A stretch of DNA of 33,041 bases from Treponema sp. (GTDB lineage: Bacteria; Spirochaetota; Spirochaetia; Treponematales; Breznakiellaceae). Made by a program: the position numbers and the translations under genes. This document shows, in pieces, positions 24,972 through 32,957 of this stretch (positions within the stretch are counted from its first letter, which is position 1; every line of letters begins with the position of its first letter). The notes under the pieces are model-generated. The model was not told the DNA's origin. It searched no databases and saw nothing but the letters and a program-made list of their open reading frames with translations. The DNA lies in the NCBI GenBank assembly GCA_031258305.1, contig JAIRNA010000006.1, positions 1 through 33,041 on the forward strand, written 5' to 3'.

Positions 24972-27788
24972 ATGCAGAGAACCATAATTGAACACATCCA
25001 AACAAACCTAGGGAACAGAGACGTATGGTTCGTATTTCCAACCGGCGTTGTCGCGGACTTCTGGGGCGTGGAAACCGCGAGAGTCGTCAGGAAACCGGTA
25101 AACACAGAGCGTTTTGCGGCGTGGGATACGTTCAAGAGCATTACCCTTTCCGCGCAACGGAACATGCTCTATGACGAGCCTATAAACAATGCGATCAGAA
25201 CGCTCTTCGCATCGAATTTCCTCCTTGAAAACCGCAAGGAGAAATTCCTCTCTGAATACATCCCCCCGAAATTCGCGGACAGCTATCATTCCTTTATATC
25301 GAACTTGGTCAAGCTCCTCCCTGCTTTGGACGGCGTGATCAAGAAGTCTGAATCATCAGACGCGGGCGATGCGTATTGGGCGGATATGCGCCTCATACAT
25401 AAAAAATACGCCCGCTTCTTGGAGGAACACCAGCTCTACGAACCGTCTTGGAATCGCGCTCCCTTTGATTCAAACGGCAAGATATGGTTCTTGTTCTTTC
25501 CTGAGCTGTCTGAAGATTGGGAGGAATACGCTGAAGAACTCACCGCGCTTTCGGCGCCGATAGAAACGCCGTTTTTATCGGGGGTTCAAGGAGTCCGCAT
25601 CGTATCGGTCACGGACCTTGCCCCAGCGTCTACGGAACCAGTCGAATGGATAAAATTCAGGTCCACGACGGATGAATTCAGACGCCTCGCATTGACCTGT
25701 CGAAAGCTTTTGGCCGACGGCGTATGCCCGGAAGACATAGCTGTTTCGCTGGCCGGTACGGTGGATGCGGAACGGCTTGCACATGAATTCAGACGCTATG
25801 GGCTGACTGCGGATGTGCGTAAGGGGAGGAACCTCCCGAAACACCCAGGCGGCAGAATCTTCGCCGCGCTCTCCGCGTGTAAGGCAAAACATTGGTCCTT
25901 CCAAGCTCTCAAGGACCTTCTTTTAGACAAAGCCTTCCCGTGGAAAGATAAGGAATCCATTGACCTGCTCATGGAATTCGGTATACGGTTTCACTGTATG
26001 TCTGGCTTTTACGAGAACGGGATCGAAATAGACGTATGGGAAAAGACCTTCATGCAAAAACGCAACATGGAATTTGGAGGGCGGTACGTCGAATCCATCT
26101 GGCGGTTCTATCGTCGGCTCAAAGAGGACATTCGGGCGGTTCTCGAAACCAAAAAATTTTCAGCTCTCATTCAAGCATGGGCGGTATTCGAGCGTAATCA
26201 TTTTGACAAGGAAAACATGAATTCGGAAACCGCGAACGTCATCGGCAAATCCATAGCTTCTTTACAAAAACTCGTTGAAATCGAAGAGAAATACGAGAAG
26301 AAATTCCCGCAATTCTATACAAACTACGCTGGCGCCGCGTTTCCTATTTTCCAAGCCTATATAAAAGAGGAACCCTATGTTTTCCAATCGAAAGAGCGGG
26401 GTATTCTGGTCTATGCGTATAAGGTTGCCGCGGGCATTTTCCCGCGTTACCATTTCATCGCCAACATGAACCAAGACGATGCGGCTGTGGTCTACGACGG
26501 ACGGGCGTCGTTCTTGAGAGAAGACCGAAAAAAACAACTCAATGTCCAAGACCGAGACGTATCAGAGGAATTCATCCGCGCCTATGCCTTTTCAGGCTGG
26601 AAGACGGTCTTCTCAGTTGCGGACAGAACGTTTTCCAATCCGGCTACGCCCCACCGCAAACTCAGCGAGTTGTTTGGGAAAGCGGTTGCACAAAAAGATC
26701 TGCCTCCGCTCCCGGACCCCTACGAAGACGAATCCGCGGTATGCGGAATCGCTTCGACCCATAGGGGGGCTTATCCTTCTCCTGTGCAGAGGCGCGGGTG
26801 GGCTGCGTTCAAGGTTTTGACCCATGACCTTAGGGGGGTTGATTTACGCAGAGCGCCTATCAAACATCCGGGGCTTATCTCTATGGCGGCGCGCAGCCTC
26901 CGTACGCAGAAACGGTTTTCCCCCAAGCGCAGGGGAATGGATGAGGAGGCGGTCGTAGAGCGGCTTTCACCAACGGACGTGGAAGAATTCATTGACTGTC
27001 CCTTTGCATGGGTTTTACGCCGCGGGCTGAACATCCGTGAAAAGCAGACTGCCATAGAGACTCTGGACCAGAGGGACATGGGCAATCTTTACCATCGTAT
27101 TCTCGAACGGTTCTTTACGCGAATCAAGAACGATTACCGCGTATTTCACAGCCTCGACCTACCGAATTACAAGAAACTGCTCAACGAGGAGATAGACGCC
27201 TCGATTGACGAGGCTCAGAACAAGGAAGGGTATTTCCAGAAGCCGGTATTTGATATGCTCCGTCCGCGTATTCAAGCGGCGCTTGAATGGTACCTTGAAT
27301 CGGATGCGGAGACGTTGGACGGCTGTAAAATTATCGATGCGGAACACCCGCTCCGCAAGGATTATGCGGACGGCCGCATCTTGAGCGGCATTGCGGACTT
27401 GGTTCTTGAAAAGGACGGGTATATCTTAACGGATTTCAAGACTGGTTCCATGCCCGAGCTCAAAGATTTGTTCGCCCAGGACGCTCAATTTCCGAAAAGC
27501 GTACAGATAGCCGCGTATATTACTATGCTTGAAACGGCAAAGGGGGAGGCGCCCCTGACCGTTCGGGGCGCCCGCTTTTACTCGATTGACAACCGCGAGT
27601 TCCGCGATGTTGTATCTGAAGACCGTCCGCGTTCCGCGTATGACAAAGAGGTTCACGCGGTGGACGACGTTACCGCGTTGGTGTGGGATGCGATGGAGCG
27701 GGGCGATTACCGGGCGCCCGAATATAAACCGCGCCATGCCTGCTCTGCATGTTCCGTTCTGTCGGTCTGTCGGAAGCTATTCCTTTGA
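24972..27788 (+). CDS. AddB/RecB-like PD-(D/E)XK exonuclease with Fe-S cluster motif
   Basis: DNA-repair type nuclease resembling the AddB subunit of AddAB, 938 aa. The C-terminal domain carries GIADLVLEKDGYILTDFKTG with Asp809, Asp821 and Lys823 as catalytic residues. It also has the AddB-style four-Cys set: Cys676 (IDCPFAW) and Cys924, Cys927, Cys933 (CSACSVLSVC), expected to bind a 4Fe-4S cluster. The N-terminal half is helicase-like in length but shows VFPTGVVADFW where a Walker A would be, so it is probably an inactive ATPase. An AddA helicase usually lies next to AddB, yet here a convergent chemotaxis gene follows. The transcript appears leaderless. Confidence 0.85.
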   Translation: MQRTIIEHIQTNLGNRDVWFVFPTGVVADFWGVETARVVRKPVNTERFAAWDTFKSITLSAQRNMLYDEPINNAIRTLFASNFLLENRKEKFLSEYIPPKFADSYHSFISNLVKLLPALDGVIKKSESSDAGDAYWADMRLIHKKYARFLEEHQLYEPSWNRAPFDSNGKIWFLFFPELSEDWEEYAEELTALSAPIETPFLSGVQGVRIVSVTDLAPASTEPVEWIKFRSTTDEFRRLALTCRKLLADGVCPEDIAVSLAGTVDAERLAHEFRRYGLTADVRKGRNLPKHPGGRIFAALSACKAKHWSFQALKDLLLDKAFPWKDKESIDLLMEFGIRFHCMSGFYENGIEIDVWEKTFMQKRNMEFGGRYVESIWRFYRRLKEDIRAVLETKKFSALIQAWAVFERNHFDKENMNSETANVIGKSIASLQKLVEIEEKYEKKFPQFYTNYAGAAFPIFQAYIKEEPYVFQSKERGILVYAYKVAAGIFPRYHFIANMNQDDAAVVYDGRASFLREDRKKQLNVQDRDVSEEFIRAYAFSGWKTVFSVADRTFSNPATPHRKLSELFGKAVAQKDLPPLPDPYEDESAVCGIASTHRGAYPSPVQRRGWAAFKVLTHDLRGVDLRRAPIKHPGLISMAARSLRTQKRFSPKRRGMDEEAVVERLSPTDVEEFIDCPFAWVLRRGLNIREKQTAIETLDQRDMGNLYHRILERFFTRIKNDYRVFHSLDLPNYKKLLNEEIDASIDEAQNKEGYFQKPVFDMLRPRIQAALEWYLESDAETLDGCKIIDAEHPLRKDYADGRILSGIADLVLEKDGYILTDFKTGSMPELKDLFAQDAQFPKSVQIAAYITMLETAKGEAPLTVRGARFYSIDNREFRDVVSEDRPRSAYDKEVHAVDDVTALVWDAMERGDYRAPEYKPRHACSACSVLSVCRKLFL

Positions 27789-27827
27789 CAGCTTTTTGTT
27801 TGAACGAGCGTAGAGGCGCTGGCTCTT

Positions 27828-29237
27828 TTAGCTTGTTTTGAAGGCGTCCAGTCGTTGTTCTACCTGTTCGATGCTCTTGATGTTTGCGTTGAGCGCCCGC
27901 GCGGTCTCGTCTATTTTGCGCTTTGTATCAGACGCCTTGTTCGCTATGTCGAGGGAAGAGGTTTCCACCGTTTCGGAAATGAGGTGGAGGCGTTTCATTT
28001 CTTGTTGAATCGCCTGACTGCGGTCCAGCATTTTTTCGGAGCTTGTCAGAATTTCGTTGGTAATGTCGCGAATCATGCTTGTAGATTCGAGGATCTTGGA
28101 ACTACCTGCGGATTGTTCGTTTATGGCGTTTTTGATGTCATGTTCGATAGCGTCGACCGTATCGGCGGATGAGTAGATATGTTCGAAAGACAGGCCTGTT
28201 TCTTCCACGCTCCGCACTGCTGAATTGATAGAGTCCTGCAAGCTCTTGATATTTGCGCTGATGATTTTTGATTGTGCGTTGGAATTTTCGGCGAGCTTGC
28301 GGATTTCTTCTGACACCACTGCAAAACCCGCGCCGGACCCTCCGGCATGGGCCGCTTCGATGGCCGCGTTCATGGACAAGAGGTTTGTTTGAGCCGCGAT
28401 GGTCTGGATGATTTTATTAGCTTCGAACACGCCGGCGGACTGTTGATTCAGCGCGGTTACCGTTTCCTTGAGCCGAGTTACCGCGGTTTGTCCATCTTTG
28501 ACCCCTGTATGCAGGGCGTTGAACTCGGTTGAGCTTTTTTCGAGGTTCTGCGCGATGGCGTTAATATTCGACGTCATTTGTTCGACTGCGGCCGCGTTTT
28601 CGTTCATACCGCTGGACTGCCTGTTGATACGGTCGTTTTGACGCGCCGTGTTTTCGTTTATATCGCGTACCGCGTGCACGGAAGAATCCATGAGGGTGAT
28701 TTGTTCTTGAATCATGCTGTTTATCAAGCCGATGATGCTTTCAATATTCCCGGCCGACTCCGCGGCTTGGTTCATAACCGTGATCAGCTCGGTACTACTG
28801 CGTTTCGATTCTCCAGTCGTTCTGCGGATTTCCACGATAAGCGTCGTGACCGCGGTCAAGAAGCCGTTGATGTGTCGGCTTACCGCGCCGATTTCGTCGT
28901 CTTTATTGTAGTGGAGGCGGACGGTCAAGTCGCCCTTACCGGACTGCAATGTATCGGTAAGTTCAGACGCTTCACGGAGCGGACGTATGACGCTCCTGAA
29001 CAAAAATATGAAAAAGACCAGGACCAACCCGGTAATGGCTGGAATAACCCACAGTCCGTCGAGCGCCCTTTGGCGGTAACCCGCGAGGACGCCCACCAAA
29101 ACGATGCCGGTGACCGTGAGCGCATACGGCAACAGAATCGTCCTCACGATGGTCTTCTTGAAAACCTTGGCGAATACTATACACGCTATCGGCACCGCAA
29201 TAATAAGCTGGATATACATACTACCCAAATATCCCAT
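27828..29237 (-). CDS. Methyl-accepting chemotaxis protein without a large sensor domain
   Basis: Chemoreceptor signalling to CheA/CheW, 469 aa. About three membrane segments lie in the first 90 residues with only short loops, so there is no periplasmic ligand domain. A HAMP domain follows ([14 protein letters not shown]...[14 protein letters not shown]). The rest is a long coiled coil with the signalling tip [42 protein letters not shown]. The hairpin reads [13 protein letters not shown] rather than the common HAGEXGRGFAVVA. No C-terminal CheR-docking pentapeptide is seen. It may sense through the membrane or an energy state. AAGGAG supports ATG 29237. It converges with the nuclease gene. 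Confidence 0.92.
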   Translation of the reverse strand: MGYLGSMYIQLIIAVPIACIVFAKVFKKTIVRTILLPYALTVTGIVLVGVLAGYRQRALDGLWVIPAITGLVLVFFIFLFRSVIRPLREASELTDTLQSGKGDLTVRLHYNKDDEIGAVSRHINGFLTAVTTLIVEIRRTTGESKRSSTELITVMNQAAESAGNIESIIGLINSMIQEQITLMDSSVHAVRDINENTARQNDRINRQSSGMNENAAAVEQMTSNINAIAQNLEKSSTEFNALHTGVKDGQTAVTRLKETVTALNQQSAGVFEANKIIQTIAAQTNLLSMNAAIEAAHAGGSGAGFAVVSEEIRKLAENSNAQSKIISANIKSLQDSINSAVRSVEETGLSFEHIYSSADTVDAIEHDIKNAINEQSAGSSKILESTSMIRDITNEILTSSEKMLDRSQAIQQEMKRLHLISETVETSSLDIANKASDTKRKIDETARALNANIKSIEQVEQRLDAFKTS

Positions 29238-29307
29238 AAATTCTCCTTCCCATCTTTTCCTTTTTCATTCTTTTTTAAAAAGATGGATGTAAATCTCTCA
29301 TAAATCT

Positions 29308-29341
29308 TAAAAAAAAGGCGGGGGAAACCGCCTTTTTTAAG
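29308..29341 (-). terminator. Intrinsic terminator of family gene copy 2
   Basis: AAAAAAGGCGG (29311-29321) pairs with CCGCCTTTTTT (29328-29338) around a GGGAAA loop. A/T runs on both sides let it act in either direction. It separates the family gene from the chemotaxis gene, which therefore needs its own promoter. Confidence 0.85.
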
Positions 29342-29347
29342 AACTTC

Positions 29348-30049
29348 TCACGGAATAACCGCCTTGAGAATCGGTCCAAAGGGCCCTGGGGCGCCCTTTG
29401 AGTTTTCGTACCTCAGGCAAAAATACGCCGTATTTCCGCTTTCCCCGTCGAAATCAAACAGAATTTTCTTCTTGCTCACCCATTCCGAATAGGGGAGGTC
29501 GCTGCCGCTTGTCGGGGGTTCCGTTATACGGAATTTATGGCTTGTTGTCGGCGTTCCGCTCAAGCCGTAATACACCCGCGCGCCGAATTCGCTTCCGTCG
29601 CTGTTCCGCGAGCTTTGCCCTCCGCTCACCGGGCGGATATTTTTCAGTTCGATCAGGTGAACGCCGGGAAAGGTCAGGTCCGCTTCGGGTTGGGCCGTCG
29701 GTATTTCACCTTGTGTGGGAACACGGTCTTGCGGTTTCAGTCCCAATGAAATCAAATCTGCGCCTGTCAGGGGTGGAACCAAGAAATAACGGCGTTTAAA
29801 GTCCCGCATGAACGCGGTAAGGTCTTTAAAAGCAGCCTTACATTCAGCCGTAATGGTTTTGGTGCGGTCGGGCGACAGGTCTCGGGACAGCCAATTTTCC
29901 GCGTTAGCCGTTTTCTCGGTGAGTTCTTGGACGGCCGCGGCGAGAATGTTCCATACGGCAGCTTTCGTTTGCAGTATCAAAAGCCACGCCTTTGCCATAG
30001 CCAATTTCAGCTCCATTGAACCGGGCAGCCAGTCTGTTCTTCTAGCCAT
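29348..30049 (-). CDS. Uncharacterised array-associated family protein, copy 2
   Basis: A 233-aa protein homologous to the one at 12403-13071. Shared features are the N-terminal DWLPGS...A.AW helix, MRDF, LGLKPQDRVPT, and the C-terminal DLP.....KK...F......AYFCLRYEN.KG.PGPFGPI.KAVIP. A helical N-terminal half (Ala-rich, about 1-105) is joined by a Pro/Gln linker to a beta-rich domain (about 130-233). No membrane segment or enzyme motif is visible. AAGGAGG precedes the ATG. The matched promoter (30081-30109) and a 20-unit repeat array lie upstream. I do not recognise a characterised family. Confidence 0.8.
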   Translation of the reverse strand: MARRTDWLPGSMELKLAMAKAWLLILQTKAAVWNILAAAVQELTEKTANAENWLSRDLSPDRTKTITAECKAAFKDLTAFMRDFKRRYFLVPPLTGADLISLGLKPQDRVPTQGEIPTAQPEADLTFPGVHLIELKNIRPVSGGQSSRNSDGSEFGARVYYGLSGTPTTSHKFRITEPPTSGSDLPYSEWVSKKKILFDFDGESGNTAYFCLRYENSKGAPGPFGPILKAVIP

Positions 30050-30080
30050 AAAATCCTCCTTATAAAAGTCGATGTATAAG

Positions 30081-30109
30081 AGTATGCTCTATACGTCTAA
30101 AATTGTCAA
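30081..30109 (-). promoter_or_regulatory. Promoter of family gene copy 2
   Basis: On the minus strand TTGACA (30109-30104) and CATACT (30086-30081) are 17 bp apart; the spacer contains TTTTAGACG as in copy 1. The leader is about 25 nt. The repeat array begins about 48 bp upstream, after an A/T-rich hairpin (AAAAAAC-CGCCT-GTTTTTT). Confidence 0.7.
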
Positions 30110-30157
30110 GAATGTTTTTTAAAAAACCGCCTGTTTTTTTAGATTCTTTTATAAAAT

Positions 30158-30577
30158 CTTAAGACACAGGGTCGTTGTCTTAAGACACGGGAGTAAAATC
30201 TTAAGACACAGGGTCATTGTCTTAAGACACGGGAGTAAAATCTTAAGACACAGGGTCATTGTCTTAAGACACGGGAGTAAAATCTTAAGACACAGGGGCG
30301 TTGTCTTAAGACACAGGAGTAAAATCTTAAGACACAGGGGCGTTGTCTTAAGACACAGGAGTAAAATCTTAAGACACAGGGGCGTTGTCTTAAGACACAG
30401 GAGTAAAATCTTAAGACACAGGGTCATTGTCTTAAGACACAGGGTCATTGTCTTAAGACACAGGGTCATTGTCTTAAGACACAGGAGTAAAATCTTAAGA
30501 CACAGGGGCGTTGTCTTAAGACACAGGAGTAAAATCTTAAGACACAGGGGCGTTGTCTTAAGACACAGGGTCGAGCG
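30158..30577. repeat. Array C: twenty 21-bp units with CTTAAGACAC core
   Basis: CTTAAGACAC(A/G)GG starts at 30158 and recurs every 21 bp, the twentieth unit starting at 30557. The remaining 8 bases are of three main kinds, AGTAAAAT, G(T)C(A/G)TTGT or GGCGTTGT, mostly alternating so that a 42-bp super-period appears. Units following a TTGT end carry the 12-bp palindrome TGTCTTAAGACA. Three identical units in a row (30410-30472) show recent expansion. The minus-strand LCLK-repeat ORF arises because 21 is divisible by three. Confidence 0.95.
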
Positions 30578-30641
30578 GGCGTATTGCCGCCGCTTTAGGG
30601 ATGGGGATTGGTTTGCGGGGGAAACCGCATTGTGGGAAAGG
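30578..30641. other. Spacer between array C and the methyltransferase gene
   Basis: Contains a small hairpin TGCGG-GGGAAA-CCGCA (about 30613-30630) with the same loop as the terminator at 29311-29338 but no T run. It may mark the 3' end of the methyltransferase message. Nothing else is recognisable. Confidence 0.35.
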
Positions 30642-32330
30642 CTAAAATGCAAGTGTTCTTTGGCTGCCGGCCTTGCGGTTTAACCGCCAGCCGTTTTCCG
30701 TCTGCTCTCCTATGTCTTTCAACACGCTTTCTATCGTCTGGTTTTTGGGTTCGCGCCCGTTTCTTAAAAGCGGCATAATCTCATATATGATTTTATCGAA
30801 GTCCGTCGTCCCGTTTGTTAGTAAAAAACTCGTTAAGAAGTATTTAATACGCAGTTTTTCGTCTACATGCGTCTTGAACGGCTTGTTTTTTTTTATGTTA
30901 AACTTTTCCGCGTCCGGGTCGTAATCAAACCTGTCAAGCAGCAACGGCGTCAAATCAGTATACTGTTTCTGCAATAAATGCAGAAACCCCCGCTCCAGCC
31001 CTTTGATGATGAGTTCGTCGTTTATTTCTTCAAGCGTCGCGCCGTGGTTCTTTGCGATAACCCCTTCGATGGTCTGCATCACGATTTCGTCTATATCTTC
31101 TCCGAAAACGCCTCTTAACAGGGTCTTTGGATTCTTTGTCTTGCGAAAGTTGAGAATAAGCTCGCCCGACAACACGGTAAAAGGATGCTGGCGCTTCTTG
31201 AAAGAAGTTTGCCCGTTCTTCTGCGGAACCGCGCCCGCATATTCGAAGCCGCAGTGTTCGGCGGTATCAATAATCAAATGCCAAAACTCCGGGTCCTTGT
31301 GCGCGTATACAAAGGAAAGCCAGCGGTCGAATTTCAGCACGCGGTACATTTCTCGTATGCTTTGCGCTATCAGGCTGTTGTACTCGTCTTTTGTTTTGCG
31401 GCGTTCGCCGCCTTCGATGGCTTCCTGCGCGTAGTCTTGCTCCGTAACGTCCAAATCAAGCCACGCGTTCCACATCACCGACAAATCCAAGTACGGTATT
31501 TTCTTGCCGTAGGGCGGGTCCGTGTAAATGTAATCAACGCTCTCGTTTGCCAAAAAGGATAAATCCGCCGCGCTTCCTTTTCTGACGTCTAAATGAGAAA
31601 TGGTTTTATCGTTAATAAAGTATTCCATTTCTTTTTTTGCAGCTTTTACAGCGTTATATCGTAATTCAAAATATTTCATTAAATCTATTTCTTTAGGGCG
31701 TGGAGCTATTCTATAACGATAATATTGAAATGCAGAAGCATTTCCGCCGCTTATACTGTCTTCTGTAGCTGTGCTGTTAGTATGGAATGTTAAATTAAAT
31801 TTTGTAACCATTCCCGAAAACATAAGCAATAAAGTATTTTTTATATTTTCATTTTTCTGTTTTAGAATTATTGATTTAAGCAATGCGAGCTTTGCGGTTT
31901 GCGTGTCGCTAAATAGTTTATCTACGGTATCAACATCGGAACCTTTTGGAAGAGCAAGTTTTTTAGGCGGCGGATATTTTTTTAACGTTTTTTGTATTTC
32001 TTCTTTGGTTTTTGGTTCTTTCTTTAAATATTCTTGCTTTACTTCTTCAAAGGCTTTTGAAAGTTCAGGCAGTTTTACGGGCGCTGTTAAAGAATTTACC
32101 AAAAAAACCGCCATCGGATTAAGGTCCATATTGATTCCTTTTCGACCGTTCATCAGCGCCTCAATTGCCGTAACGCCGCTCCCGCCGAACGGGTCGAGCA
32201 CCACGTCGCCCTTTTGCGAGAAGTTTTTTATGTATTCGGCTACCACATTCCATGCCTGCCGCGTAAAGTAGCCGTGAACGCCGAAATGCCGTTTGGCCGC
32301 CCGCTTCCGCACCGCAATTTCTTCAAGCAA
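30642..32330 (-). CDS. DNA methyltransferase half of a phase-variable R-M gene
   Basis: SAM-dependent DNA methyltransferase, 562 aa from TTG 32330. The SAM motif DPFGGSG is at residues 46-52 and catalytic TDPPYG has Asp271, an order seen in amino-methyltransferases with motif I first. The reading frame stays meaningful upstream of the TTG (ERIDYKNRPLLEEIAVRKR) back to the G14 tract, and no ribosome binding site precedes the TTG. So this looks like the distal part of one ~750-aa gene, out of frame at present. Residues about 90-243 are encoded by visibly AT-richer DNA, suggesting exchange of a specificity segment. The C-terminal 180 residues have no motif I recognise. Confidence 0.8.
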   Translation of the reverse strand: MLEEIAVRKRAAKRHFGVHGYFTRQAWNVVAEYIKNFSQKGDVVLDPFGGSGVTAIEALMNGRKGINMDLNPMAVFLVNSLTAPVKLPELSKAFEEVKQEYLKKEPKTKEEIQKTLKKYPPPKKLALPKGSDVDTVDKLFSDTQTAKLALLKSIILKQKNENIKNTLLLMFSGMVTKFNLTFHTNSTATEDSISGGNASAFQYYRYRIAPRPKEIDLMKYFELRYNAVKAAKKEMEYFINDKTISHLDVRKGSAADLSFLANESVDYIYTDPPYGKKIPYLDLSVMWNAWLDLDVTEQDYAQEAIEGGERRKTKDEYNSLIAQSIREMYRVLKFDRWLSFVYAHKDPEFWHLIIDTAEHCGFEYAGAVPQKNGQTSFKKRQHPFTVLSGELILNFRKTKNPKTLLRGVFGEDIDEIVMQTIEGVIAKNHGATLEEINDELIIKGLERGFLHLLQKQYTDLTPLLLDRFDYDPDAEKFNIKKNKPFKTHVDEKLRIKYFLTSFLLTNGTTDFDKIIYEIMPLLRNGREPKNQTIESVLKDIGEQTENGWRLNRKAGSQRTLAF

Positions 32331-32346
32331 AGGTCTGTTTTTATAA

Positions 32347-32895
32347 TCAATTCTTTCGCACGGCCCCCCCCCCCCCCGCCGTCACTCTTGTTTCATAGGC
32401 GAAAGTTTTTCCCGCCTGAAAACTGTTTATTGAAAGAATGGTTCGTAGTTCATTCCAGTGTTTATCAAGCTCGCTCATCTTGAAATAAAGTTTCGGCGTA
32501 TTTGTTTCCGTGGTTCTATAACAAACAAATTCAAGACCGTTACATAGCGTGAAATAATTACTTTGTACGTCTATGTGCGCGGCGTAAGAGTAGGCTTGTT
32601 CAATATTATTCTTTTCTAATATATTTTGATTCGGCGATTTTGTCTCCAGCGTCCACGCATACGCATTTCCAACTTTCATAAGATAATCCGGTCTCATAGT
32701 ATGCAGTTTGCGCCCCGCGCGTAGTTTTAAGGTTTTGTTGCGCTCTATGTTTTCATAGGAAAAGCCCAGATTTTTTAGAAGAGGTTCAACAATCACCGCC
32801 GCTACATCAGCTTCGGTAAAATCTTTCCGTGAAACCAGCGAGTGTATATCGCCGCCGCCGAAAATTTTTTTGCTTATTGCATTTTCTTGTTCCAT
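32347..32895 (-). CDS. HsdR-N-like PD-(D/E)XK nuclease domain, truncated at a G14 tract
   Basis: A 182-aa product resembling the N-terminal nuclease domain of type I restriction subunits (EADVAAVIVEPLLKNLGF at the start). The active-site pattern is RPDYLM with Asp70, then Glu84-Thr-Lys86 in LETKSPN. GAGGA lies 7 bases before ATG 32895. The frame runs through the G14 tract and stops six codons later at TGA 32347-32349. With 13 (or 16) G the frame would continue into the methyltransferase. As drawn it is a nuclease domain without its modification partner. The alternative is two separate genes with a sequencing error in the homopolymer. Confidence 0.75.
   Translation of the reverse strand: MEQENAISKKIFGGGDIHSLVSRKDFTEADVAAVIVEPLLKNLGFSYENIERNKTLKLRAGRKLHTMRPDYLMKVGNAYAWTLETKSPNQNILEKNNIEQAYSYAAHIDVQSNYFTLCNGLEFVCYRTTETNTPKLYFKMSELDKHWNELRTILSINSFQAGKTFAYETRVTAGGGGAVRKN
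32364..32377 (-). repeat. Homopolymeric G14 tract (C14 on + strand), probable phase-variation switch
   Basis: Fourteen C on the + strand lie at the junction of the nuclease and methyltransferase frames. Tracing codons shows that removing one G joins ...TAGGGG directly to PCERIDYKNRPLLEEI, giving one continuous ORF. Tracts of this length are prone to slipped-strand mispairing; poly-G switching is known in Treponema pallidum. Confidence 0.75.
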
Positions 32896-32928
32896 GCTTT
32901 TTCCTCAAATATTCAATCACAAAATCCT

Positions 32929-32957
32929 ATTATACGATGCGTCCACCCCTTTGGAAG
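32929..32957 (-). promoter_or_regulatory. Promoter candidate of the phase-variable R-M gene
   Basis: The minus strand carries consensus TATAAT (32934-32929). At 17 bp upstream is CTTCCA (32957-32952), a poor -35. The leader would be about 27 nt. Farther upstream lies a dyad ATCAAA/TTTGAT (32974-32993) that could be an operator. Confidence 0.45.

Noticed and set aside
28578-29303. 241-aa plus ORF opposite the chemoreceptor
   Set aside because: Antisense shadow; the minus strand encodes clear HAMP and signalling-tip motifs.
30149-30652. 167-aa minus ORF with LCLK heptapeptide repeats
   Set aside because: It is the array C DNA read in a frame kept open because 21 is a multiple of three. It starts with TTG inside the methyltransferase end, and no ribosome binding site was recognised.
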